This document shows positions 1 through 11,465 of a DNA stretch of 64,000 nucleotides, piece after piece. Below the pieces are notes generated by a model, which did not search any database, had not been told where the DNA came from, and worked only from the letters and a program-made list of their open reading frames with translations. The translations under genes and the position numbers were made by a program. Positions within the stretch are counted from its first letter, which is position 1, and every line of letters begins with the position of its first letter. This stretch comes from Loripinus fragilis (taxonomy: Eukaryota; Mollusca; Bivalvia; Lucinida; Lucinidae). The stretch covers positions 75,377,365 through 75,441,364 of the forward strand of contig OZ026517.1 of NCBI GenBank assembly GCA_964019695.1, in the 5' to 3' direction.

Positions 1-847
1 AGCCACTAGTAAGAAAAACTAAAGTCTATTTTTTCTGTAAATAATAGAAACTATTTGACCCTTCTTGATGGCATGTCTACCTTTCAATGTGTATTTGTTA
101 AATTCATAACACAATACCATATTTCGATGTTACGGTTTAAAACTTCAAAACCAAAACTGAATCTGCATCTTTCATCTGGGCATTGCTGGTTAATTAGCAC
201 CTTATTACGAACTTGCGCAACAACATAAAGGGTGAGACCATACGGGATCAGACTAAATGGTGTTGGCGGGAAAAGGGCGTGTACAAGATACAAGAAACTT
301 TATTTAACGTCGGTTTCCATAAACAAATAACAAGAGCGTGTAAACGAAAAGGAAACATAAGGCTACCTTGGTGGTTCAGGAATACCTTTGTATTTCAACG
401 ACTGATCAGAATCTTCGTAACAAAATCGCATTCAACTCTGCAACATTGACATTAGATGGCGTAACGTCGTTTTTTACAACTAATGGATGGTAAATGCGTG
501 TTTCAGTCCAAAATTATGCTCTGGAATCTTGGTAGAATCTGATTTCCATTCCTTTTGCTGGCATCCATCTGTGGCTTATTATTCCTGTTCACATGGGGAA
601 TGGACAAAACACAATTAAAAACCACAAACGAGAGCCAAGAGGTTAGCCTTTTTTCCCAGCAGGTTACCACAAGGCAGCAATGAATAGACCCGAAAGTACG
701 ACAAACACAAGACATAAATAAAACAAATGATCCGCAAAAGAAGTACCGCCTTGGAACGGTCAGTTAAAATATCTTATTGGAGGGCTTAAACCGGCTTTTC
801 ACGGCGCCAACCTCACCCTTAGTTCAGTTGTTGATCAAGACACATAG
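1..847. other. No recognisable feature
   Basis: I see no gene, RNA or clear repeat here. Short open frames on both strands have no motif or codon pattern that I recognise. Confidence 0.5.
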
Positions 848-1285
848 AAAAAGTCGAGTTTCGAATAATAAAAGTCGAGTACGAGTAATAAAAGTCGAGT
901 ATCGAGAAATGAAAGTCGAGTATCGAACAATGAATGTCGAGTATCGAACAATGAATGTCGAGTATCGAGAAATAAAATGCAAGTATCGAGTAAGGAAAAC
1001 GGATACAAGTAGTATCAAGTGTCGAGTACTAAAAGGCAAGTATCGAGCAATAAAAGGCATCTAGGTGCAAATCGTAAGGTCTACTGCATAAATTAATTTT
1101 CAAGAAGTCTGTTAGGTCAGCCATTTACACACATTTTCCGAAACGGTGCTTCAATTTTAACCTAATTTGCATATATATTATTAGGAAAAAGTTTAGAGTT
1201 GATTTGATTCTGGTGACCATGTCCCCATGGCATCATTGTTGTGCTGTTGTTGTTAAATTTTTTATTCGATACCCGACTTTTATAA
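848..1285. repeat. Small inverted-repeat element with a GTCGAGTATCGA array
   Basis: About ten copies of a roughly 20-bp unit (GTCGAGTATCGAgyAATraa) run from 853 to about 1,063. An inverted copy (ATTCGATACCCGAC) lies at about 1,262-1,280. An array at one end and an inverted copy at the other suggest a non-autonomous DNA transposon with subterminal repeats. The small open frames through the array come from the repeat. Boundaries are approximate. Confidence 0.55.
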
Positions 1286-1424
1286 CTCACACTTCGATAA
1301 CACTCACTTTCGAAAATTGGGGGGGGGTCTAAAATCTGTGATCCAATTTCATACTTTTATATTATTAACTTGTTAAGAATTGTTACGTATTCGACTTATC
1401 TGCGAATACCTGGTTCGATTTTTC

Positions 1425-1850
1425 TCAGATGTGAAGAATTGGTACTAATTTTTTATAAATGTGAAGAATTGGTACTAAAATATACATAAATGTGAAGAAT
1501 TGGTACTTAATTTTCATAAATGTGAAGAATTGATACTAAATTTTAATAAATGTGAAGAAAAGCTAACAATTTCACACAAATTTGAAGATTAACTAGCAAT
1601 TCCTCACAAATGTGAAGAATTGGTACGCAATTTTCACATATGTGAAGAATTGGTACATAATTTTATACATGTGAAGAATTGGTACGTAATTTCACACATG
1701 TGAAGAATTGGTACGCACTTTTCACACATGTGAAAAATTGGTACCAGAAGCTCGCCGATGTGAAAAATTGGTACCAAATGCTCACATGTGTGAAAAATTG
1801 GTACCAAATTATCACAGATGTGAAGAATTGGCACTCAATCTTCACAAATG
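1425..1850. repeat. Minisatellite, about 30-bp unit
   Basis: About 14 imperfect copies of a unit containing ATGTGAAGAATTGGTAC followed by an AT-rich spacer. Later copies drift to CACATGTGAAAAATTGGTACC. The open frames on both strands are simple products of the repeat. Confidence 0.85.
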
Positions 1851-1901
1851 TCAATGACAGAATTAGCAATATATAGTCACATGTGAAAGATTCTTCTTAT
1901 C

Positions 1902-2122
1902 ACATCACATGACTTGTGGTTGCAAGCGACTTGATGACTACATCTCTCTCTCTCTCTCTCGAACGCGCGTGCAGAGAGAGAGAGAGAGAGAGTTCCGAAA
2001 AAATATAATAGATTTTAATACGTCTTAGAAACCGTTTCTTACGTAGATCAAAGGGACATAACTCAAAAGTAGAAAATGCTAGAGTAATGGCTGTTGTGTT
2101 CTGCAACAACATCATGTGATGT
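1902..2122. mobile_element. Small palindromic element with CT/GA hairpin
   Basis: The ends are inverted repeats (ACATCACATGAC at 1,902 and ATCATGTGATGT at 2,111-2,122). Near the left end, a (CT)n run at 1,943-1,960 faces a (GA)n run at 1,973-1,992 across a GC-rich loop, forming a strong hairpin. The structure fits a MITE of about 220 bp; the family is not recognised. Confidence 0.45.
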
Positions 2123-2144
2123 TAATATTTGTATTAAAGGAGTA

Positions 2145-3044
2145 CTAGCGATAAGGCGTATATTTTCCCTAGTTGACATGATTACAAAACCTAAATTTTG
2201 AAATTGCCCTAATGTTTTTAAAATTGGTCTGTTCCGGTAGTAAAATTTACATAGAAAGCATTAAAATAAGGTTCAAAGCGATTCATCATTTACAAAACCG
2301 TTAAAACTTGCGCCTTCTACTCCCACCCCTCATTTTACGTCTTTAGACTGGGTGCCGTTTAGACGAGAGTTTTAGTAAATCCTTTGCAGGTTTTCAAAAA
2401 GTAAAAGTGCTAAAATATTAAGGATGTAAGTGCCCTTCATTTTCGAAACTTTGCGGTTTTCCTTCTGCGCATGCGTATGAAATATACTTAAAATTGTGAC
2501 GTTTGTCATTGAAAAGATGAAACTGGCGTCTTTCAGTTTGTTTTTAGATGCTTTGCCCCCCTAGACCCAAGATGCCCTTTGGACAATTAAATGTCGCTAT
2601 ACAAATACATAACATATGTAAAGGGCGTCTTGGGTCTAGGGGGGGGGGGGGGGGAGGGGTTGTATAAGCGAAAGAAGACATCAAATATCTGACAAAAAAT
2701 AGACCACTTTGCAAGATGGTCGTTTTTATTGTACATCAACTGTATAAATAGTTTTACGGTACATAGCGTGATAGGACGATTGGTACCCTTGTTTAACGGT
2801 CTAGTTCCCATATATGTTACTGAATAACAAGTACAGTTGATGATCGAAATAAATTCCCATTCAATAAGAAGTAGAGTTATTACATGCATTAAGGAAATCC
2901 CGTTTTAAATATACAATTCGGGGGCAATGGTGCATCGACGGCCCGTCTATATATATTTGTTTAACGTGCCTAGTTTCTCCAGTCGTTACTTCAACAAAAT
3001 AAAACGAACGTCTCGTTTAGGGAGATTGCTCGCCTTATCGCTAG
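2145..3044. mobile_element. Non-autonomous DNA transposon, copy 1 (about 0.9 kb)
   Basis: The termini are perfect 14-bp inverted repeats, CTAGCGATAAGGCG at 2,145 and its complement ending at 3,044. A second copy lies inverted at 24,721-25,624, matching at both ends and internally. Inside is a hairpin (about 2,556-2,580 against 2,619-2,644, CTAGACCCAAGATGCCC type) whose right arm runs into 16 G at 2,639-2,654. No transposase frame is visible, so it would depend on a partner. No clear target duplication was found. Confidence 0.75.
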
Positions 3045-4167
3045 AAATTCTTTCATGTATGTACCTTGAGTCGTTGCTTTCTGTATGCCATCTCAAATAA
3101 GTAGCTATGTACGGCTTGCAATAATGAATTTGAGTCTTTTTATCAACAGTAAAGCGAAATATGTGAGATGAAACACAATCTGATGGTTTAAGGATATGAA
3201 CAAATGTTCTACTCAACCTTTAGAAATAATACATCAGAACTTTTTCAAAACACTGTTAGAATGCTGTTGTTCTTCAAAAATAACTGGATGCCGAAATTCA
3301 ATGGGCCTCTAAGCACCACAAAACTAATTCGTGAAACATAACTTTTGAGTGTTATCCTTCATAAACATGGATGACAGAGTGGAAATGACTTGTAATAGGT
3401 GACACAGTTAAAAATCATTGTCTCTCAGGAACATTTATATAGAAACAGGAGGTCCTTCGGGCCAGGGGTCGCTCGTCTGAGAATGAGTGTTTATAAGGAT
3501 ACTAGAAAATCATAGCTCCTTCCAAATCTCAGCTATGATGTTTTATAGATAAACAGTTTCATTACAAAGCTTTCCATTAATTATGTTGACAAAATAAACA
3601 GGATGTTGACATTGTCATATTGTGAACACACATGGTAGAGGTCCACTAGCTGATGCTACATGCAAAAAAAACCTCTAGTTCAAGTGATTTCAGTCAAGAA
3701 GTGTTGTCTACTTTACTAGGCCCTGCGGTTTTAGGGGGAAAAAAAATCCCTGTCGTAATGGTCAAGTATGAGCGAGGGCAGTATAGAAAGAAAAAAAGAG
3801 TGTTTGTTTCTGTATCTACATGGTCGCAGTACTCCAAAGAAACGTTTTATCCCGACGCGGCTCATATAAATAATTTGCATTTGAATATTCTAGCTCCTGT
3901 CATTTTCCTTAAATTTCCCATGAGAATGAATAATTCGGTCTCACTGAGATTAAATTATTTCATTTTCATAGGATATTTAAAAAAACGGCGCGGGGGGGGG
4001 GGGGGGGGCATGTTTCTAGCGAATCCCCTGATCCCCTCTGGATCCGCCACTGCTTATAGAGACATCCATGTACTTGTATGCTAATGCACAGACATTCTGG
4101 TTACATCATACATGAGCATGCAGGTCGTATGTACTTCACATAATAGACTTCGAGCTAAAAAAAGTCC
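3045..4167. other. No gene seen; one poly-G tract
   Basis: No recognisable gene. A run of 17 G at 3,992-4,008 is followed by CCCCTCTGGATCCGCCACTGC-like sequence, which resembles the C-tract repeat at 28.4 kb in inverse orientation. It is probably the end of a decayed repeat. Confidence 0.4.
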
Positions 4168-4690
4168 TGCTCCCCCCCCCCCCCCTAGGGAATTTTGCAG
4201 ACATATCCTATCTTGAAGAAAATTTCAAGCCGCATCTTTTAAGAGATGTTTGCACTCTGTGCTCCGGGGCGTTAGTCTCTGACAGCCTGTTACATATGTT
4301 ACTGTAACAAACTAAGGAAAAAATCAAAATGAAAGTTTGAGCTACAGAAAGAAGACATTAAACCGTCTAATTATTCAAATTTCTTATGTAGTTTGCAAGC
4401 TGGATGCCTAAGCTACATAAAAGCAGCATTTCAAACAAAATTACAGCCTTCAATGGTGTTATATGCGTTACATAGATTAAATTTTCCTTTTGAAAGTTGA
4501 AATCGTGACTAACATCATTCATTTTACAGACAATTTGTGCATTTTTACAAGTGTTTGTAATCTTAGTTTACTCAAATACTCATTTGACTAATAGAAAAAA
4601 CAAAGTTTGCTTTTCTATCTCAAATACATTGTTTTATATGAGCTATTAAACAACCCTACCCCCAATTTTAAGTATCCAATTTTGGTATCT
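4168..4690 (+). repeat. Left outer terminal inverted repeat of composite element
   Basis: It begins with a C run, then GGGAATTTTGCAGACATATCC, and ends near CCCTACCCCCAATTTTAAG. It pairs with 8,700-9,220. The two arms differ by many substitutions and small indels, so the insertion is not recent. Confidence 0.7.
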
Positions 4691-5239
4691 ATTATTGAAG
4701 AAAAATATATGAAAATATTTGACGCTCGTTGATATCTAACATTTTTGGCACTGTCTTACTAATGCAATAAAGAATCATACATTTGCAAGTTTAACATCAG
4801 GATCAGAGCACTTATTTAAGTATGTAACGTATGTTACATGGCATAATGAATGAGCAAGGAAATTGTCTTGGAAGTAAGAGATGATATTTCAGAAAAATAC
4901 TATTTTTCACATGTTTTCCTATTTAACTCTAGCCTCTGGTGCCTTATTCCTAGTAATTATAGTCATTGCTGATAACAAGCCTATGGAATTGTGTTACAGA
5001 TGTTATATTTAATTTTTATCATGTATTTCCTAATGCCTATAATATCAAAATGTATAGACATATAGATAGAAAATAATAGTTCTCATTTCAATGACACAAT
5101 TTAATAAATATTCCTATTCATTACAATTATTCAAAAACAATCTTTATTCAAGTCACCCTCACAATGTATATCATTGTGTCTGCTTCTATTGCAAAATAAT
5201 CACCCATTTCATCACAACCAGTAGAATCATGGCATAGAA

Positions 5240-5640
5240 TTAGGACTGCAAACTGAGTACAATCCTGTTCCTCTCCACCCCTTTGGGAATTATGCAGATA
5301 TATCTTACCTTATAAACAATTCAAGCTGCATCAAATAAGAGATGTTTGCACTCTATTAACCAGGGGGTAGCCTGTAATGGTATGTTACCATATCAATTTA
5401 AGAATAAATGAATTGAAAGTCTGAGAAACAGAAAGAAGGCATAAAACTATCTATTTATTTGAATTATTCATGTAGTTTGCATGCTGAATACCTTTGATAC
5501 ATAAGAAAGTGTTTTTAACAAATACACAGATTCCTATGGTGTTATATTTGTTACATTAATTAAGATTACTTTTTAAAATTGGTAATTGTGACAAACATCA
5601 CTTATATAAGCATTTCGTGCGATCCTCCTCTTTTGCCATC
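5240..5640 (+). repeat. Inner copy of terminal module
   Basis: It shares TTGGGAATTATGCAGATATATC, GAGATGTTTGCACTCT and the following AT-rich stretch with the left outer arm, in the same orientation. Confidence 0.6.
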
Positions 5641-5779
5641 AAAAGACTTACTTTTCTTTTTGTGTATGGCCAGTGCCAGCGTCAAACAAATTGACTCAGC
5701 TATAACTTGACTCCTCAGCATTCTTCAAAAGCAGAAACAGCATGTCAGTGTCATGGAATCAAACACCTGATAAAATATG

Positions 5780-5805
5780 GATCTTTGCACCCTTACTTAC
5801 TTTTA
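5780..5805. repeat. 26-bp perfect inverted repeat, left arm
   Basis: GATCTTTGCACCCTTACTTA plus CTTTTA; its exact complement lies at 6,117-6,142. The arms flank one of the pseudogene segments. Confidence 0.85.
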
Positions 5806-6509
5806 TGCCATTTGACATATATGCAGACAATGGAGTATGACTCTGATATATGTCTCTTCCTGTGAAGTGGCAAGAGCAATCTTACTGCAGCTGCCTCTGA
5901 ATCCGTGCTAGTCAAATGATAACTTTGCTCTGATTTTGCAAAAGCTATGTCTCTACCATGTACCTCTAAGAATACTTTAAGATTTCTGACATTGGTCAAA
6001 CAGAAATTTGATAGGCTGCTTTTTTGCATCATTTGCCATGGAACCTTTTCAGCCCTTTGGTGCTTAAGTCCTCAGGTCTTAGATCAATAGTATTTTGCTG
6101 CGTCCAAAGAACTTTATAAAAGTAAGTAAGGGTGCAAAGATCAGGAATCGATACAATCAATTACCACACCTGACACAGGATACCAATAAGTTTTCTTTAG
6201 TTACAATGTTGACTCTTGATGGTTTTGGCAGACCATCTGAAACAATTTCTGTTACACCTTGAAAGTTATCTGGTATATGAGAAAGAACACGAAGTTGGAC
6301 ATTGCCATCAATTATGTTTGCAGCTGGTTGTTTTTTGATGTCAGTACATTGAAGCAAGCCTTAAAATGATGTAAAACCTTTGATTTCTCAGTTTTTGCAG
6401 CCATATCATTAGCTGTTGCATTCAAAAGAAGGAAAGTGGACAATGGGTGGAAAAGGATAACCAGTAGTTCTATATTATGCTCTAAGGAAGATTTATACAG
6501 AGTAAACAA
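5793..6509 (-). pseudogene. Decayed gene in composite element, nuclease-like family
   Basis: Three minus-strand frames read in order but not in one frame: 6,509-6,312, 6,357-6,157 and 6,032-5,793. The first carries FHPLSTFLLL and KTEKSKVLHHF. The second carries an IIDGNVQL stretch and SRVNIVTKEN. The third carries EAAAVRLLLPLH followed by YSIVCIY. From memory, this order resembles a large uncharacterised family common in mollusc and cnidarian genomes, with an IIDG segment, an RVDFVTD-like segment and an EEADTRLLLH segment, probably a PIN-like nuclease fold. The frames are separated by shifts and stops and key residues have changed (EEADT to EAAAV), so it is not functional. The family link is tentative. 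Confidence 0.45.
6117..6142. repeat. 26-bp perfect inverted repeat, right arm
   Basis: Exact reverse complement of 5,780-5,805, with a 311-bp spacer. It may mark an inversion or an inserted segment within the decayed gene. Confidence 0.85.
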
Positions 6510-7629
6510 GTTGATAAGGTTGCCCTATTTCATGATCCATTGAAAACACTGAAATTGAAAACACTTGCCTCTGACTGTGTAATCAAAAAGGATGTCACGA
6601 CAAAGCCCTTGCTCATTTATTATGACGAGTTATATATGTTACACTCTTATCTTAGAAACTTAGTGAATCATTGAAGTGAAAGGGTCTAATTTGCATTCTT
6701 TTCATCCTGCATTTCATTGCTTTACCTGCTGTGATGCATCTAGTTTGTTTATCTGAAGGGAAAGAGTTACCTTGGTTTCAGCACTTCAGTAGTGCTAAGA
6801 CTTCAAATAAGTTTTTGAATGCTTGGGGAAAGATAATAAGTACAAAGACATTATTAGATGAAAATATGTTTGTTGCATGAAAGGAAATGCTAAATTTATA
6901 AAAGTTAACCAGCTAAGATATGATTCTTTATCACAGAAATATCAAGGTACATCAGTCCAGGTACTCATTGCTTTTAATGGCATAATTTTCCTCCTTGTAA
7001 AGCTTTAGTCTTTCTCCCACTTGCAGAGTATCACTTGAAACACATACTCAAAGAGCCAACTATTAGGAATTCATATCAGTTTCAAAATGTTCCAAGCCGT
7101 GAATGGCAAAATTGGAAAGTTGATAATGGCTCATCAATTTTGAGTGGACTGGTGGTAAAATTTTATAACAGTAAATGATTGAAATATTGTGGGATGATTC
7201 TACTAGTAGCAAGGAGGCGTGTGATAATTATGATTACCACAGAAGCAGACAACGACAAACGTTGAACATGAGTGTTTAATCGATGAGAATTAGTTTGGAC
7301 CATTTCATTTATTGTATTGCCTTGTACAAATGTAAAACTATCTATTCTATTTGTGGCTCTATATTTAGCATTATATGCACAGTATTAGGAAATGTGTCCA
7401 AAAGGTCATTGATAACATCTGTAACAACAGTCCATGGGCTTGATAATCAAATATGAATATAATTTGTAGTGTTTTGGCACCAAAGACTTATAAGTACACA
7501 TTTAGTGTCCTGATCTTAAACTTAATGACATCTTGCAGATATATCAGCAAGACAGACTATGAAAATGTAAAATATCCACACGCTGCAATCGCTTTCATGT
7601 GGTTTACTTTAACAGTAATAACAAAATTT
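6510..7629. other. Interior of composite element, no recognisable gene
   Basis: AT-rich sequence between the decayed gene and the right inner module. I could not extend the pseudogene homology here. Confidence 0.4.
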
Positions 7630-8140
7630 GCTTCTCAGTAAAACTGGGAGTAGGGCTGTGTATTAGCTCCTATAAGACAATATATTTAAGATAGAAAAGC
7701 AAACTTGGTTTTTCCTATTCATCAATTGAGTATATAATTGTAAAATCCAATAAAACAGTTTGAAACCAAGTCATAGTAGTTGTTTAACTAAATGACGATA
7801 GCCACAATTACGGCTTTTAAATTATAATTAGATTCATGTAACGCACATAACACTACGGTTAGCCGTATTAATGTTAAACAGCTTCCATATGTAGTAAAGT
7901 CATCCAGTATGCAGACTATAAGAATGTCAGTTTATTAGATAATTTTAATATCTTCTTTTTGTAGCTCAAACATTCAAATTTCTTATTCTCAAATTGATAT
8001 AGTAACATATGTAACAAGCTGTTACAGGCTAAAGCCCCGACTTACAGAGTGCACATATTTCTTATTAAATGCACCTTGAATGGTTACATAAGATGTAACA
8101 TGTCTGCAGAATTCCAAAGGGGATTAGGATGGAGCAGGCC
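7630..8140 (-). repeat. Inner copy of terminal module, inverted
   Basis: It contains AAACTGGGAGTAGGGCTGTG, TAGAAAAGCAAACTTGG, the complement of TTTGCACTCT, and ATGTCTGCAGAATTCC, in the orientation of the right outer arm. Confidence 0.6.
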
Positions 8141-8329
8141 CTTACTCAGCTTGATGTCAAAATACTGTTTGATGATTTTACTTATCACGTTAACATATGT
8201 AACACTCTCAAATCTTTAAAACTTGGTGACAACTAGCAGATCTATAAGTCTTTATCATACGAGCCAGCTTAAAATCCCTAAACAATGTAAGATATCCAGC
8301 AGCTGCGAGCTTTTTTCACAATTTTAGCT

Positions 8330-8500
8330 CAAACTTTCTCAAAAAAACATTTCCTTTATTTGATATAGTAACGCATGTAACATGCTGTTTCAGACTAACG
8401 CCCCAACTTAGAGAGTGCAAACACCCCTTGTTCGATGCAGCTTGAGTTGTACTTTAAGAAGGAATATGTCTGCAAAATTCCCTCGAGGCGATTAAAACAT
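8330..8500 (-). repeat. Short inner copy of terminal module
   Basis: It holds GATATAGTAACGCATGTAAC, CTAACGCCCC, GAGAGTGCAAAC and TATGTCTGCAAAATTCCCTC, a truncated module. Confidence 0.55.
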
Positions 8501-8699
8501 TTTTAGGCATATTTTACGTAAAGACAATGAGCTTGCCCATTTATCACATCAGGTAACATATGTTACAGCCTCTGATATTCAAATTTTTGCAACAAACTTG
8601 CAGATTTATGAGTCTTTTCATATAAGCAAATGAATCCCAAACAATGAAACATATTCATCAACTGCAAATATTTTTTATCTATTTTTACTTTAGTTTTAA

Positions 8700-9220
8700 T
8701 ACCAAACATTTCACCTTAAAATTGGGTGGGGGTAGGGTTGTTTAATTGCTTATTCCAGAAAAAATATTTAAGCCAGGGAAACAAACTTTAATTTTTCTGT
8801 TAGCCAATTGCATAAGCTAGTCAGCCATGGTTAATAACATCTTGCAAAACACACAGAGAGATTGTGAACGTAAATGATGTTAGCCACACTTGCAAATTTT
8901 AATGGGTTATCTGATTTATGTAACGTATATGACACCTTAGGAAGCTGCAATTTTGTTCAAATGGCTGTCATACGTAGTTAAGATATCCAGTATGCAAACT
9001 ATATAAATGATTTTTAAAAATAAATATTTTAATGTCTTCAATTTTTAGCCCAAACTTTCAATTTACTTTTTCTTAATTCGATAAAGTAACGTATGTTACA
9101 TGCTCTTACAGACTAACGCCCCGGAGCACAGAGTGCAAACATCTCTTAAAAGACTCGGCTTTCAATTTTCTACAAGATAGGATATGTCTGCAAAATTCCC
9201 TAGGGGGGGGGGGGGGAGCA
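8700..9220 (-). repeat. Right outer terminal inverted repeat of composite element
   Basis: It begins near TTAAAATTGGGTGGGGGTAG and ends TGTCTGCAAAATTCCCTA, then a G run and AGCA. It is the partner of 4,168-4,690. Confidence 0.7.
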
Positions 9221-9489
9221 AACCCATTCTCAGCCATCCGTCTATAAGATGTGGGCCGAGTTTTTTTTATGAATTTGGTCCGAGTTGTCTTATAAACTTC
9301 GGGCCTGATCTGGACCGAAACTATTTAACTCTATGGTGGTATGGTAATGTTAGGTTTACGTTTATTTGCTCTTTGCCATAAAAAATGTACAAAACATGGA
9401 ACCTGAGCAAAGTTGCATGTGTTCAATAGTTTGTGCATTTTCCAAGCAGCGACTTAACGCATAAACACATTTTAATATCGAGCCTGATT

Positions 9490-9575
9490 TTGCTTGATTT
9501 GATTCTTTACGTCCCACTAACAAGCTTTCAGATATATAGGGAAGGGTCTTCCTGGGTTGAACCAGTACTAAGCTA
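9490..9575. repeat. Dispersed SINE-like fragment
   Basis: CTTTACGTCCCACTAA is followed by CCTGGGTTGAACCAGTACTA. The first part resembles the tail of the SINE at 52.3 kb. The second recurs at about 16,680 and 17,655. Confidence 0.45.
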
Positions 9576-9757
9576 CAATTATCAAGTCTCTAAATGATGT
9601 ACTTGGGTAAAGGTTTTCAGGATTAAACCTGAATTCAGGATTTTGAGGCTGACTTTTCATAGCTTCTCTGATTATTATTTTTGTAGGCATAATGCAAATA
9701 TTTGAATCTCTAAAGTTCAGGATTTACGTCAAGGACAAATTTCGGCTTACAGACTAA

Positions 9758-9839
9758 CAGTGTGGACCCAGATCAGGCTGCTCCCTTTAAGAGCAGCCCG
9801 ATCTGGGTCGAGGGAGCAGCCTGATCTGGGTCGACACTG
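9758..9839. repeat. GATCTGGGTC hairpin, near-perfect
   Basis: Arms 9,758-9,786 and 9,811-9,839 (29 nt each) pair with one mismatch: CAGTGTGGACCCAGATCAGG against its complement. The loop holds another partial copy. It is the best copy of a hairpin family dispersed over the window. Confidence 0.85.
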
Positions 9840-10140
9840 TTTGCTAAAATGAAGTTATGAATAGCCTATTAACAGTCGTTACGTTTACTATATATGATAA
9901 CAGACATTGTGGAACTTAATCAAAATGCAGTATCTCAATGAGTCTTCACTGAATCCATATATCGATAAGTGGGTCGTTTAACCCCCGTCGTTACCAATAA
10001 AAAAGATTATTGCTTAGCTATCCCGTGGTGATAGGGTGCACACGCCAGCTGTGGGCGCTTTTGAGTGATTATGAAGATAAGCAGGCTCATCTGATTCTTC
10101 TAGAGAAAACCCGACTTTGCTGCATACGAGTGTCTTTCAA

Positions 10141-10200
10141 ACAGTTTAGACCAAGATCTGGCCCGGAAAATGCCAGGCCTGATCTGGATCCAAACTGTTT
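10141..10200. repeat. GATCTGG hairpin repeat
   Basis: ACAGTTTAGACCAAGATCTGG pairs imperfectly with CTGATCTGGATCCAAACTGT across a short loop. It belongs to the same family as 9,758-9,839. Confidence 0.65.
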
Positions 10201-10796
10201 AATACTTTGATGATATTCTTTAAACAACTTTTCGAAACAATTTGAAAAATAAAAATCAACTGATGCCAATTTTGAAATAATGCGTTTGCCAAGATAATAA
10301 AAAATGCATTTTTGCGTGAAAATAACAAAGGCACGGATCAGTCTGTGCATCCGCGCAGTCTCATCAGCGCCTTTGTTATTCACGCTCTTTAAAGTACAAA
10401 AGTGAAACTAATGGCACGCAAAAATTACTTTCCTAGCTTGTCTCTGTAGATGTGTTAACTTGTTTGAGCCTTTTTGGTCGAAAATCCCAATGGAATATGC
10501 CATGAAAACCTGTTTGCTGCGATTATTTTGCCGACTACTCAGCTTCGGCTCTGTTTCTCACCTAATGTATGTAGCAAACGACAATGACATTGACCAGTCT
10601 GCATAAATATGCAGTCTAATCTATATCTTTGTTGTTCGCATGTTTCCGATGGCGAGGCTCATGAATTATTATTATTTAAAGTATAAAATATTGTTTTAGC
10701 TATCGATTGTTTGCTACAGTTTGCAAATGTAATCAGCATAAGACAAAAGTGACTATGAGCAGAGAGGAGTTTATATGAATTAATCATTGTGGTAAA

Positions 10797-11465
10797 ACAG
10801 TGTAGACCATGATCCACTGGTTTCATCAGAAGCCATCTGATCTGAATATGCACTGATATATATCGGCGTGAAATATCACGAGAGGTCATGTGGCTTTTAT
10901 AATTGGTGAAGATAGCACATTTTTAAAATGCATAATTAGAGAACATCAGAAATAGCTTTCGGGAATACCACCAGTTTGGATCCAAAACAGGCCAAACAAA
11001 AGGTAGGGCCTGATCTGGATCTAAATGATTTGCAAAGGTTATCGGCAATACGACAAAGCAAGGAAAGTGTCGCTAGCAAGGAAAGTGTTTATCTGATAAA
11101 ATAACAGTGTAGATCCTGATCCGCTGGCTTCATCAGAAACAGCTGATTTGGATCCGCACTGATTGACACCAATGTGTAATTTCATGAACGGTCATACTGA
11201 TACGGCTAAAAATGCCGGCCGTTGAGTGAAAACCCAAAATTTCCTTCTGGCTTACTTTAAGAGTGACAAGCGGTTTGATGACCCAGAACAGCTCTAATGA
11301 AATGTCAGACTTGATCTGGATTTAAACTGGTTGCAAAAGGTATCAGCACACGACAAAAGTCGCATCTAGCAATTAATTTATTATTTGGATTAAAAAAAAG
11401 TGGTGTAGATCCAGATCAGCTGGCATTATCAAAAGTCAGCTGATCTGAATCGGTACTTTTTTGCA
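10797..11465. repeat. Tandem units of about 300 bp carrying GATCTGG hairpins
   Basis: Hairpins with an AGTGTAGA and GATC core start near 10,797, 11,107 and 11,403. A second type (TTTGGATCCA, CCTGATCTGGATCTAAA) starts near 10,974 and 11,280. The alternating roughly 300-bp spacing implies two and a half tandem units. GGTATCAGCACACGACAAAA-like flanks match the small element at 45.2 kb. Confidence 0.6.

Larger units (their letters stand above)
4168..9220. mobile_element. Composite 5-kb element with nested long inverted repeats
   Basis: The outer ends are inverted: TGCTCC plus a C run and TAGGGAATTTTGCAGACATA at the left, and the complement ending GGAGCA at the right. Similarity continues inward for about 500 bp (to about 4,690 and from about 8,700). 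Related modules recur inside at about 5,240-5,640 in the left orientation and about 7,630-8,140 and 8,330-8,500 in the right orientation. Each has the TTTGCACTCT and GTTACATATGTTAC motifs. The layout suggests repeated insertion or duplication of terminal modules around a decayed gene on the minus strand (5,793-6,509). No intact transposase was recognised. Confidence 0.7.

Noticed and set aside
1425..1850. CRISPR-like direct repeats
   Set aside because: The repeats are imperfect, the spacers are not unique, and the genome is eukaryotic. It is a minisatellite.
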